NCBI GenBank assembly: GCA_041402005.1
Contig: JAWKTB010000002.1
Location: forward strand, 310,001 to 374,000
DNA length: 64,000 nucleotides
Direction of reading: 5' to 3'
Origin: JAJRXR01 sp041402005
GTDB lineage: Bacteria; Planctomycetota; Phycisphaerae; Phycisphaerales; UBA1924
The translations under genes were made by a program, and so were the position numbers. The notes under the pieces were generated by a model. It made no database searches and was not told where the DNA came from. It saw nothing but the letters and a program-made list of their open reading frames with translations. Positions 44,896-53,043 of this stretch are shown piece by piece; positions within the stretch are counted from its first letter, which is position 1; each line of letters opens with the position of its first letter.

Positions 44896-46323
44896 CTACT
44901 CGATCGCGATCGGGGCACGAAGGGCTTCCAGCGCGGAACGCTGCTCGGCGACCAGACGGTCGATCTCCGCCTGACGCCGGACGAGCTCATCCATCGCCCG
45001 CTGCTGCTCGTTTGCGCGCTCCTGGGCGATCTCCGCCGGGGTCAGGGGTCCGCGCGGGGCGGGCAGGGAGGCGCGATCGAGCGCCGGGCCGGTGCTGGTC
45101 GCGGTCAGCGTGCCGTACGCCGTGGGCACGTACAGGAGCGTCATCTGGGGATCGAACAGCGTGGCGACCCCGCCGGTGACCTTGGTCACGAAGTAGTACG
45201 TGAACGACCCCGCCCCGCCGACGCTGAAGACCGTCGTGTCCGTGATGCAGTTGTTGTAGCTGCCGTTGGGCAGCGACGAGGGCAGGAGGTCGAAGCGCAC
45301 GCCGAAGCCGGGCGAGTTCATGACGGCGGACAGCCCGTACTCGACGCGCGTGAAGCCGCCGGCGGTGTGCGTGATCTCGGCCTCGCTCGAGGCGATGGCG
45401 AAGACGTACCCGGGCCCGGGGACGCTGATGGTCCTCGACAGGACCGCGCCGTACGCCGCGCTCGGGACGATGACCGACGAGAGCGACTGCGAGGCGAGGC
45501 CGGGCTCGTCGCGGATCTCGGTGGAATCGATGCCCTCGCCGAGGATGTCGAGGTCGCCGGTGAAGTAGGTGTCGCCGTAGAACTCGCCCGCGTGGGTGGA
45601 CGTGCCGAGCTGGACGTCGTTGCCGTCCGCGAGGTCGAACACGAACAGGGCGGCGCCGCTGGGATTTGACGCGAACCGATCGGCGCGGACGCCGTCCGAG
45701 CCGTCGATGTACGCGGCTCCCGCCACCCCGCCCGTCGCCGTGCCTCCGCTCCCGATCAGGCCGAAGACGCTGTTCGACTCGGCGACCAGGCCCGCCGCCG
45801 ACCATGGGGTGACGGTCCCGCCGCTGACGAAGTGCGCGGTGTGCGAGGCGAACTGCGGGACCGTGCCGGACAGTCGCAGGATGTCGCTCGAATCGATGAG
45901 GGGCGCCGAGTCGGCGTAGGGAAGCGCGAGCCGCCCCGCGACGCTTGCTGTCGGCGCCGACGTCACGGGCTGGCGCGGGCCGAGCGACGTGAACGCGCCG
46001 ATCGTCCCCGCCCGAGCGCTGAGCTGGATCCAGCGGTCGGCGCCTGAGGCGAAGACGTCGCCGAAGTCGAGGTCGTTGAAGGAGAACAGGCCGGCGTCCG
46101 CCGCGGAGAAGTTCTTCTGTCGCGTCAGCGTCGCGAGCATCGTCCCGCCCGAGGCGGCGTCGTACACGTCGAAGCGGATCTGATGCACGCCGACCGCCGG
46201 CGCCCCGCTCACCTCCAGCCGCCCCTGGTACGTGTGCGACTCGAGAAGCTGCGCCGTGGCGTGGCTCGCCATCGCGCACAGCAACGCTGCGCCGATCCGG
46301 ATCGACATTCGCTTCGCGCCCAT
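44896..46323 (-). CDS. Secreted fibre-like protein with C-terminal coiled coil
   Basis: 475 residues. Signal peptide ends at SHATAQ. The N-terminal 100 residues (ESHTYQGRLEVSGAPAVG, IRFDVYDAASGGTMLATL) are a beta domain common in large secreted planctomycete proteins. The middle has Gly/Ala/Ser-rich segments reminiscent of trimeric fibre or peptidase-S74-like heads (DILGEGIDSTEIRDEPGLAS). The final 60 residues, rich in Gln, Glu, Arg and Ala (ERANEQQRAMDELVRRQAEI), should form a coiled coil. No enzyme motif. ATG 46308 (MSIRIGAALL) is an alternative start. Confidence 0.65.
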   Translation of the reverse strand: MGAKRMSIRIGAALLCAMASHATAQLLESHTYQGRLEVSGAPAVGVHQIRFDVYDAASGGTMLATLTRQKNFSAADAGLFSFNDLDFGDVFASGADRWIQLSARAGTIGAFTSLGPRQPVTSAPTASVAGRLALPYADSAPLIDSSDILRLSGTVPQFASHTAHFVSGGTVTPWSAAGLVAESNSVFGLIGSGGTATGGVAGAAYIDGSDGVRADRFASNPSGAALFVFDLADGNDVQLGTSTHAGEFYGDTYFTGDLDILGEGIDSTEIRDEPGLASQSLSSVIVPSAAYGAVLSRTISVPGPGYVFAIASSEAEITHTAGGFTRVEYGLSAVMNSPGFGVRFDLLPSSLPNGSYNNCITDTTVFSVGGAGSFTYYFVTKVTGGVATLFDPQMTLLYVPTAYGTLTATSTGPALDRASLPAPRGPLTPAEIAQERANEQQRAMDELVRRQAEIDRLVAEQRSALEALRAPIAIE

Positions 46324-46476
46324 TGTCGCCTTCTCCTCACGAGGGAGGCCGCCCGTGGTCGCCAGGGCGTCCTCGCCACTGGGATCCGGTGGTTCTCTCC
46401 ACTCCCTACCCGATTCTCTCAGAAAGAGGCGCCGGCGGGAGCGGGATACCTCAGAAATCGGAGGTGGCGTCCGGCG

Positions 46477-47562
46477 TCAGGCCACCATCGTCGAGAGCGC
46501 CCCGCGCCACGCCTCGACCGCGTCGCGGACCTCGCCTGGTGTGCGGGCGCCCCGCACCCCGTCCTTGAGCGCCTTGCAGTGACTCCCCCCGATCCCCTTG
46601 CCCAGCCACGAAATCTTCTGGCGGATCACGTGCATCGCGTGATGCTCCCCCCGGTACTCGAGCATCCGCACGAAGTACGCCAGCACCACGTCCAGCTTCT
46701 CGTCCTCGCTCGGCTCCAGGTCCGACACATTCGGCGGATCCCCGAGCGTGTGCTCCCCCTCGACCCACCGCTCCTGCATCGCCCACGCCTGACGGAACAC
46801 CCAGGGCGACGCGAACGCCCCCCGACCGATCATCACGCCGGCGCACCCCGTCTCGTGCAGCATCCGCACCACGTCAACAGGCGTGCGCACATCCCCGTTC
46901 CCGATCACCGGCACGTCGCCGCCCGTCGCCTCGCCGACCGTCTCGACAACGCGCCGGATCCCGTCGAGCCGGCAGCGCCCGCCGAACTTCTGCTCGGTCG
47001 TCCGCCCGTGCACCGTGATCGCGCTCGCGCCCTCGCGCACCAGCCCGACCGCGAGCTCGCCCGCGACCCCCCGTACCGCGTCCCGCTCGCTCCAGCCCAA
47101 GCGCATCTTGCACGTCAGGGGCACGTGGCTGGGCAGCGCCTCGCGCACCGCCCCCGCGATCCGGACCGCGTTGTCGACGTCGCACATCAGCTTCGACCCG
47201 CCGTCCCGCTTGCAGACCTTGTCCACCGGGCAGCCCATGTTGATGTCCACGACCGTGGCGCCGTGATCGACGCACCAGCGGGCGCCCTCCGCGAGCACGC
47301 CCGGGTCCGAGCCGTACAGCTGCATCCCGATCGGCGAGTCGAACTCGCTCGTCCGCGCCAGATCGCGCGAGTGCTCCGACCCGCAGATCAGCCCCTTGGG
47401 GCTCAAGAGGTCCGTGCACGCCAGCCCCACCCCGCCCAGCTCCCGGCACGTCTCGCGCCACGCCAGGTCGCACCACCCCGCGATCGGCGCGAGCAGCAGG
47501 TTCGTCTCCAGCCCAACCGGGCCGATCCGCAGGGGGCGGGCATGGATCGTCGCGACGTGCAC
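46477..47562 (-). CDS. dusB: tRNA-dihydrouridine synthase (DusB type)
   Basis: FMN enzyme reducing uridine to dihydrouridine in tRNA D-loops. 361 residues. Barrel motifs: LLAPIAGWCDLAWRETCREL, IGMQLYGSDPGVLAEGARW, DINMGCPVDKVCKRDGGSKL with the catalytic Cys in MGCP, ITVHGRTTEQKFGG, and VPVIGNGDVRTPVDVVRML. The C-terminal 60 residues form the helical tRNA-binding end. The start is taken at 47562, a Met codon followed by a short lead to GLETNLLLAPIAG. Confidence 0.92.
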   Translation of the reverse strand: MHVATIHARPLRIGPVGLETNLLLAPIAGWCDLAWRETCRELGGVGLACTDLLSPKGLICGSEHSRDLARTSEFDSPIGMQLYGSDPGVLAEGARWCVDHGATVVDINMGCPVDKVCKRDGGSKLMCDVDNAVRIAGAVREALPSHVPLTCKMRLGWSERDAVRGVAGELAVGLVREGASAITVHGRTTEQKFGGRCRLDGIRRVVETVGEATGGDVPVIGNGDVRTPVDVVRMLHETGCAGVMIGRGAFASPWVFRQAWAMQERWVEGEHTLGDPPNVSDLEPSEDEKLDVVLAYFVRMLEYRGEHHAMHVIRQKISWLGKGIGGSHCKALKDGVRGARTPGEVRDAVEAWRGALSTMVA

Positions 47563-47595
47563 GGCCAGACTCTAGTTCCGCATCGTCCCCGCCCG

Positions 47596-47626
47596 GACGC
47601 CGAGGCTGAGTCCGCGAAGCCTCGGG
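47596..47626 (+). repeat. Interspersed GAGGCT palindrome, copy 2
   Basis: GACGCCGAGGCTGAG, TCCGCG and AAGCCTCGGG: the same unit as at 11790-11820 in the opposite orientation. It lies between dusB and the ABC permease gene. Confidence 0.7.
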
Positions 47627-47739
47627 CTGGACCCCCGACACGCGCCCACCCGCGATCCCAATCACACCAAGGCGAAGCGGAGCGCGCCCTCACCCCATCC
47701 CTACCCTCTCGGGCGAGCCCCGAGGGAGACCAACGCCCC

Positions 47740-49293
47740 GTGTACCAGGCCCTCCTGACCCGCAAGTACCTCACCAGCAAGATCATGCCCCTGCTGGCCA
47801 TGGTCGCGGTCCTTCTCTCGGTTGCCACCGTCCTCATCACCTGGTCCGTCATGGGCGGCTTCTTGCGGATGCTCCTCGATTCCGGGCGCGTCCTCGTCGG
47901 CGACGTCACCATCACCTGGCCCGCCACCGGCTTCGCCTACTACGACGAGCTCGTCGATGACCTCGAGAAGGACGACCTCTTCGTCGCCGCCACCCCCGTC
48001 ATCGAGTACTTCGCCCAGATCCAGCTCCCCGACGGACGCCCCACCGAGGTCTACGTCAAGGGCGTCGACCCCGAGGGCTTCGACCGCGTCACCGGGTACA
48101 TGGCCCACGTCTGGTGGCGCCCGATGACCGAGCCGACCAGCCACGACGAGCACGGGGAGGACTGGCGCCTCGACCCCACGCGACAGGGCCCCCTCGCCCA
48201 GTTCCTCGCCAACGCCAAGTCCATGACTCGAAGCGACGACGCCGCCCCGGCTCGCCCCGCCGCCATCCTCGGCATCGAGGTCACCAACTTCAACCAACGC
48301 GAGAGCGCCGGCATCTACACCCCCTTCAACCCCGTCCGCACGCTCCCCGACGGCACGACCGAGGTCCTACCCATCTTCATGCCCAGCAACGGCGAGATCA
48401 TCCTCACTGTCCTCCCCCCCGCCAAGGGTGGCGGCATCGTCGCCGAGCCCGTCACGCGCTCCATCCCCGTCGCCAACGAGTTCCAGTCCGGCATCTACGA
48501 AGCCGACAAGAACAGCGTCCTCGTCCCCTTCGGCTGGCTCCAAAGCCTCCTCAACCTGGGCGAGGCCCGACGCGTCACACGCCCGGGCATGTTCGACAAC
48601 GTCATCGACCCCGCCACCGGCGAGCCGATCCCCGCCCCCGTCTCTGGCGAGACGATCTCCCCCGCGCGCGCCACCAGTGTCATCGCCCGCGCCCGCGACG
48701 GCGCGAACCCCGACGAGATCCGCAAACGCGCCTCCGAGATCTACGCCGCCTTCGCCAAGCGCCACGCCGGCGAGGTCCCCTCCGCGAGCGCCATCGACGT
48801 CGCCACCTGGGAGGACCTCAACCGCACCCTCGTCGCCGCCGTCAAAAAGGAAACCGGCCTCGTCCTCTTCATCTTCGGCATCATCTGCTTCACCACCGTC
48901 TTCCTCGTCCTCGCCATCTTCTGGGCCATGATCAACGAGAAGACACGCGACATCGGCATCCTCAGGGCCCTGGGCGCCTCGGTCAACGGCGTCGCCGGCA
49001 TGTGGCTGTCCTACGGCTTCGCCCTCGGCCTCGTCGGCTCCGTCCTCGGCGTCGTCGCCGCCACCCTCATCGTCCACAACATCAACGCCATCCACACCTG
49101 GCTCGGCAAGACCTTCGGACTCGTGATCTGGGACCCACGCGTCTACTACTTCGTCGAGATCCCCTCCAAGGTCGTCCCCGTCAACGCCCTGGTCATCCTC
49201 CTCGCCGGCGTCGCCACCTGCCTCCTCGGCGCCGCCATTCCTGCCTTCCGCTCTGCGCGCATGGACCCCGTCAAGTCTCTTCGGTTCGAGTGA
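47740..49293 (+). CDS. LolC/E-type (MacB/FtsX-fold) ABC transporter permease
   Basis: 517 residues from GTG 47740, with GGGAG upstream. One N-terminal helix (LAMVAVLLSVATVLITWSVM), a periplasmic domain of about 330 residues, then three C-terminal helices (LVLFIFGIICFTTVFLVLAI, SYGFALGLVGSVLGVVAATL, ALVILLAGVATCLLGAAIP). EKTRDIGILRALGAS before the second helix is the FtsX coupling motif, and PAFRSARMDPVKSLRFE is the typical end. Works with the overlapping ATPase gene (TGATG) to move lipoproteins or another envelope substrate. Confidence 0.9.
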   Translation: MYQALLTRKYLTSKIMPLLAMVAVLLSVATVLITWSVMGGFLRMLLDSGRVLVGDVTITWPATGFAYYDELVDDLEKDDLFVAATPVIEYFAQIQLPDGRPTEVYVKGVDPEGFDRVTGYMAHVWWRPMTEPTSHDEHGEDWRLDPTRQGPLAQFLANAKSMTRSDDAAPARPAAILGIEVTNFNQRESAGIYTPFNPVRTLPDGTTEVLPIFMPSNGEIILTVLPPAKGGGIVAEPVTRSIPVANEFQSGIYEADKNSVLVPFGWLQSLLNLGEARRVTRPGMFDNVIDPATGEPIPAPVSGETISPARATSVIARARDGANPDEIRKRASEIYAAFAKRHAGEVPSASAIDVATWEDLNRTLVAAVKKETGLVLFIFGIICFTTVFLVLAIFWAMINEKTRDIGILRALGASVNGVAGMWLSYGFALGLVGSVLGVVAATLIVHNINAIHTWLGKTFGLVIWDPRVYYFVEIPSKVVPVNALVILLAGVATCLLGAAIPAFRSARMDPVKSLRFE

Positions 49294-50141
49294 TGACCGC
49301 CGCCGCCACACAACTCCGGGTTCAACCGTTGCCCCCGACGCACACGCCCCTCGTCCGCGTCGAGCATCTGCGCAAGACCTACAAGCTCGGACGCGTCAAG
49401 GTCCCCGTCCTCCACGGCGTCTCCATCGACGTCGCCCCCAACGAGTCCGTCGCGATCCTCGGCGCCTCGGGCTCGGGCAAGTCCACCCTCCTCCACCTCG
49501 TCGGCGGACTCGACCGCCCCGACAGGCACTCCAAGAACCTCCGCCGCTGCCGGCGCTGCGGGTACGACACCGCCGGCCTCGAGCCGGGCGAACTCTGCCC
49601 CGAGTGCGCCTACCCCGTCCCCTCGTCGGAACGCGCCAAGATCTTCTTCGACGGTCGCGACGTCACCGCCATGTCCGCCGCCCAGCTCAACCGCTACCGC
49701 GCCCGCGACGTCGGCTTCGTCTTCCAGTTCTACCACCTGCTCCCCGAACTGAGCGTGCTGCAGAACGTCACCGTCGGCGCCATGATCCGTCACGGCCTCG
49801 CCTACACCGCCAACGCCGCCGAGGCACGCAAGCACGCCCGAGACCTCCTCGAGGCCTTCGGCCTGGCCCACCGCCTCCGCCACCGACCCGCCCAGCTCTC
49901 GGGCGGCGAGCGCCAGCGCGTTGCCATCGCCAGGGCGCTCGTCAACAAGCCCCGCCTCCTCCTCGCCGACGAGCCCACCGGAAACCTCGACGCCGAGACC
50001 GGGGCCCAGATCCTCGACGCCCTGGGCGACCTCCGCCAAAAGTTCGGCCTGACTATGCTCATGGTCACTCACGACCCCGCTGTCGCCCAGAGGGCCGACC
50101 GCGTGGTCCGCCTCCACGACGGCGTCATCCAGAGGGCCTGA
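49293..50141 (+). CDS. LolD-type ABC ATPase with inserted zinc ribbon
   Basis: 282 residues. ATPase motifs are intact: Walker [10 protein letters not shown] (57-65), Q-loop [11 protein letters not shown] with Gln 145, signature LSGGERQ (202-208), Walker [10 protein letters not shown] (222-230) and switch His 260. Between GGLDRP and IFFDGRDV, where LolD normally has a turn, there is an extra segment of about 40 residues (77-116) with CRRCGYD..CPEC, Cys 86, 89, 102 and 105. This is the zinc-ribbon style common in Planctomycetes, here placed inside the nucleotide-binding domain. It could gate the transporter by metal or redox state or bind a partner. Coupled to the permease gene. Confidence 0.93.
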   Translation: MTAAATQLRVQPLPPTHTPLVRVEHLRKTYKLGRVKVPVLHGVSIDVAPNESVAILGASGSGKSTLLHLVGGLDRPDRHSKNLRRCRRCGYDTAGLEPGELCPECAYPVPSSERAKIFFDGRDVTAMSAAQLNRYRARDVGFVFQFYHLLPELSVLQNVTVGAMIRHGLAYTANAAEARKHARDLLEAFGLAHRLRHRPAQLSGGERQRVAIARALVNKPRLLLADEPTGNLDAETGAQILDALGDLRQKFGLTMLMVTHDPAVAQRADRVVRLHDGVIQRA

Positions 50142-50222
50142 GGCGTCTCAATGTTCCCATCCGTTTCCCAAACAGCTCTTTGAGGTACGATCCAGACTCC
50201 CTCCGCCACCCCGGCGACACCG

Positions 50223-51062
50223 ATGCCCATCACCCAGCACGACAACCACCCGGGCGCCGAGACACAGCCCAAGAACGTCCGGCGCACGGTCCACCTCGTC
50301 GGCGCTGAGGACGAACGCATCGACGCCGACGTCATCGAGTGCGGCTCCGGGCGACGCGTCGTCTTCCTCCACGGCCTCGTCGGTCTCAACGAGCATTGGG
50401 AGGACGTCATCCGGCGCGTCCACACCCGCTTCGCCTGCACCAGCGTCGAGATCCCCCTGCTCGAACTCAAAGGCTCCACCTGCTCCATCCAGGGCGTCAC
50501 CGACCTCACCATCCAGTTCCTCGAGGAGCACGTCGGCGAGCCCGCCATCCTCGTCGGCAACTCCTTCGGCGGGCACGTCGCCTGCCGCATCGCCATCAAA
50601 CGCCCCGACCTCGTCCGCGGCCTCGTCCTCGCCGGCTCCTCGGGCATGATCGAGCGCACCTTCGTCCGCGGCGCCCCCGTGCGACCCAGCCGCGAGTGGC
50701 TCCGCGAAAAGATCGGCGAGCTCTTCCACGACACCTCGTTCATGCGCGAGGCCGACCTCGATCGGGCGCACGCCGCGCTCTCGAAGCGCTCCGGCGCCCG
50801 CGCCATGCTCCGTCTCTCCAAGTCCGCCAGACGCGACCACATGGGCGACGAGGTCTCCGCGATCAACCGCCCAGTCCTGCTCATCTGGGGTCGCCAGGAC
50901 GTCGTCACGCCCCCAAGCGCCGCCCAGGGCTTCCTCGACCTCCTGCCCGACGCCCGGATCCACTGGATCGACGAGTGCGGGCATGCGCCGATGATCGAGG
51001 CGCCCGACGAGTTCGCCGAGGCGATGCTCTCCTTCGCCGCCGACATCGACACGCGCGAATAG
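50223..51062 (+). CDS. Alpha/beta-hydrolase
   Basis: 279 residues, a compact alpha/beta-hydrolase: oxyanion motif VVFLHGLVGLNEHWEDV, nucleophile elbow LVGNSFGGHVACRIA with Ser, LLIWGRQDVVTPPS with the acid, and DECGHAPMIEAP with the catalytic His. It fits the lipase/esterase or C-C hydrolase group. The ATG at 50223 is 81 bases after the ABC ATPase stop. It is followed on the same strand by the GH3-type gene. The substrate is unknown. Confidence 0.85.
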   Translation: MPITQHDNHPGAETQPKNVRRTVHLVGAEDERIDADVIECGSGRRVVFLHGLVGLNEHWEDVIRRVHTRFACTSVEIPLLELKGSTCSIQGVTDLTIQFLEEHVGEPAILVGNSFGGHVACRIAIKRPDLVRGLVLAGSSGMIERTFVRGAPVRPSREWLREKIGELFHDTSFMREADLDRAHAALSKRSGARAMLRLSKSARRDHMGDEVSAINRPVLLIWGRQDVVTPPSAAQGFLDLLPDARIHWIDECGHAPMIEAPDEFAEAMLSFAADIDTRE

Positions 51063-51136
51063 CTCTTCCTCTTGACTCCCAGACCGAGTGGTACGGGCGT
51101 CCCGCCCGTCCCTCCGCCCTCTACGCTTCCGTGCTC

Positions 51137-52789
51137 ATGTCCACCCCAGCCCCCACACCAAGGGCCTCGCTCTCCTGGACCGCCCTGGTCGGCATGGGCC
51201 TCGCCGCCCGCGTCGCCCGACGTGCCGCCCGCCTGCGCGACGAGGCCCACTGGCGCGACCACGCCATGCGCGCCCAGCACGAGACCCTGCGCGACCTGCT
51301 CACCAAGGCCGCCGGCGCCCGGGTCGGGCGCGACCACGACTTCGCCCGTATCGCCTCGATCCACGACCCCGCCGAGCGCCTCGCCGCCTACCGCAAGGCC
51401 CTCCCCGTTCGCGACTGGTACGTCTGGCGCGAGCACATCTCCCAGATGCGCGATGAAGGGCGCCCGGACATCCTCTGGCCCGGACGCGTCGAGCTCTTCG
51501 CCCAGACCAGCGGCACCACCGCCGGCGACAAGTACATCCCCGTCTCCAAGGACATGCTCCGCTCCAACTACCTCGCCAGCCTCGACATCTTCGCCCACCT
51601 GCGCAATCGCGGCGTCTCGCTCGCGCGCATCACCTCCGGCAAGTGCCTCTTCCTCGGCGGCTCCACCGACCTTGCCGTCAATCAGCATGGCATCAAGACC
51701 GGCGACCTCTCGGGCCTCGTCACCCCGCTCATCCGCTGGCCCATCTCCCAGATCTACTCGCCCGGACCCGACATCGCCCTCATGAACGACTGGCCCGCCA
51801 AGATCGAGGCGATGGCCGAGCTGACGCTCACACAGGACGTCCGCTTCATCTCGGGCATGCCCAGCTGGGCCCTCGTCCTTATGCAGCGCGTGCTCGAACT
51901 CGCCAAGGAGCGGGGGCGGAAGGGCGATCGCATCCTCGACGTCTGGCCGAACCTGGAAGTCTTCGTCCACGGCGGCGTCAAGTACGCCCCCTTCGAGCCC
52001 CGCGTCAACCAGGTCTTCTCGGGCGACAAGGACACCGACCTCCCCCAACGCATCGAGCTCTACCCCGCCTCCGAGGGCTTCATCGCCATCCAAGACCGCG
52101 AGCACGAGCCCGCCATGCGACTGCTTTCAGACGGCGGCAACTTCTTCGAGTTCGTCCCCCTCGAGCGCATCGACGACGACGACCCCGAGGCCTTCACCGC
52201 CGACAAGGTGGACAAGGGCCAGCGCTACGTCGTCGTCCTGACGACCTGCGCCGGCCTCTGGCGCTACAACCTTGGCGACGTCGTCGAGTTCGACTCGATC
52301 CCGACCGCCATCGAGGGCAAGAAGGGCGACGGCCCTCCGCGCCTGCGCATCGTCGGGCGCCATCGCCACTTCATCAACGCCTTCGGCGAGAACATCATCG
52401 TCGAGCACATCGAGCAGGCCGTCGCCCGCGCCGCCGCCGACGCCGGCCTGACGGTGGGGGAGTTCACCGCCGCCCCCGTCTACCCCGCGGGCGGCTCGCG
52501 GGCCGCCCTCCAGCTCGCCGTCGAGATCGAGAACAAGCCGGGCGACGAGAAGCTCTCCCGCTTCGCCACCGCCTTCGACGCCGCCATCAAGGCCGTCAAC
52601 GTCGACTACACCACCAAGCGCTCCGACGACCTGGGCATGGGCCCCCCGACCATCACGCCCATCCCCCCCGGCTCGTTCCACAGATGGCTCGAATCCCGCG
52701 GCAAGCTCGGCGGCCAGCACAAGTGCCCCCGGTGCGCCAACCACCGCGACATCATCGACAGCCTCCTCCACGTCGCCGGGAGCCAGTAG
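51137..52789 (+). CDS. GH3-family acyl-adenylate (auxin-responsive-promoter-like) enzyme
   Basis: 550 residues. In plants GH3 enzymes adenylate a carboxylic acid and join it to an amino acid; bacterial members have unknown substrates. Adenylation motifs: FAQTSGTTAGDKYIPVSKD as P-loop, IELYPASEGFIAIQD, and LTTCAGLWRYNLGDVVEFDS, then the mobile C-terminal lid (RIVGRHRHFINAFGENI). The last 25 residues hold one CPRC pair. ATG 51137 gives the usual length. A hydrolase gene directly upstream suggests make-and-break of a conjugate, which is inference only. Confidence 0.9.
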   Translation: MSTPAPTPRASLSWTALVGMGLAARVARRAARLRDEAHWRDHAMRAQHETLRDLLTKAAGARVGRDHDFARIASIHDPAERLAAYRKALPVRDWYVWREHISQMRDEGRPDILWPGRVELFAQTSGTTAGDKYIPVSKDMLRSNYLASLDIFAHLRNRGVSLARITSGKCLFLGGSTDLAVNQHGIKTGDLSGLVTPLIRWPISQIYSPGPDIALMNDWPAKIEAMAELTLTQDVRFISGMPSWALVLMQRVLELAKERGRKGDRILDVWPNLEVFVHGGVKYAPFEPRVNQVFSGDKDTDLPQRIELYPASEGFIAIQDREHEPAMRLLSDGGNFFEFVPLERIDDDDPEAFTADKVDKGQRYVVVLTTCAGLWRYNLGDVVEFDSIPTAIEGKKGDGPPRLRIVGRHRHFINAFGENIIVEHIEQAVARAAADAGLTVGEFTAAPVYPAGGSRAALQLAVEIENKPGDEKLSRFATAFDAAIKAVNVDYTTKRSDDLGMGPPTITPIPPGSFHRWLESRGKLGGQHKCPRCANHRDIIDSLLHVAGSQ

Positions 52790-52793
52790 CTCC

Positions 52794-52818
52794 TCTCCCC
52801 CGCTCCCAGCGGGGGAGA
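52794..52818 (+). terminator. Hairpin behind the GH3 gene
   Basis: An 11-bp stem TCTCCCCCGCT/AGCGGGGGAGA with a CCC loop begins four bases after the stop codon. No T-run follows, so it may be a transcript-stabilising stem or an interspersed palindrome rather than a true terminator. Confidence 0.5.
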
Positions 52819-52881
52819 AACGCCCAAGCGCAGCGCCGGGCGAGAGGGGGTGAGTCTCACCCCATCGGGACTCCCACCCCA

Positions 52882-52914
52882 GACGCCGAGGCTGAGGTTT
52901 CCGAAGCCTCGGGT
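52882..52914 (+). repeat. Interspersed GAGGCT palindrome, copy 3
   Basis: GACGCCGAGGCTGAG and GAAGCCTCGGGT around a GTTTCC loop, same family as copies at 11790 and 47596. The loop differs, the arms are kept. Confidence 0.7.
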
Positions 52915-52975
52915 GGTCCGACCACCCCCCTCAACACCTCTCAGAACGCCCCCACCCCCGAAATCCCTGAACCCC

Positions 52976-53043
52976 TTGACCCAAGAACAAAGTTAGTGTA
53001 AGCTAGCTCTAGAAGCTTGTGAACACTAACTTATGGGGGCGTC
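52976..53043 (+). promoter_or_regulatory. Sigma70-like promoter with overlapping inverted repeat before the DUF2339 gene
   Basis: TTGACC (52976-52981), a 17-base spacer and TAAGCT (52999-53004) form a plausible promoter in an island of low GC. The 10-bp arms AAGTTAGTGT (52990-52999) and ACACTAACTT (53023-53032) flank an AAGCT..AGCTT core, so a repressor dimer or a 5'-UTR hairpin could act right at the start site. GGGGG before the ATG is the ribosome-binding site. Confidence 0.55.

Noticed and set aside
46183..47739. 500-codon upstream extension of the ABC permease
   Set aside because: It is antisense to dusB and to the secreted fibre gene; the family N-terminus begins at GTG 47740.
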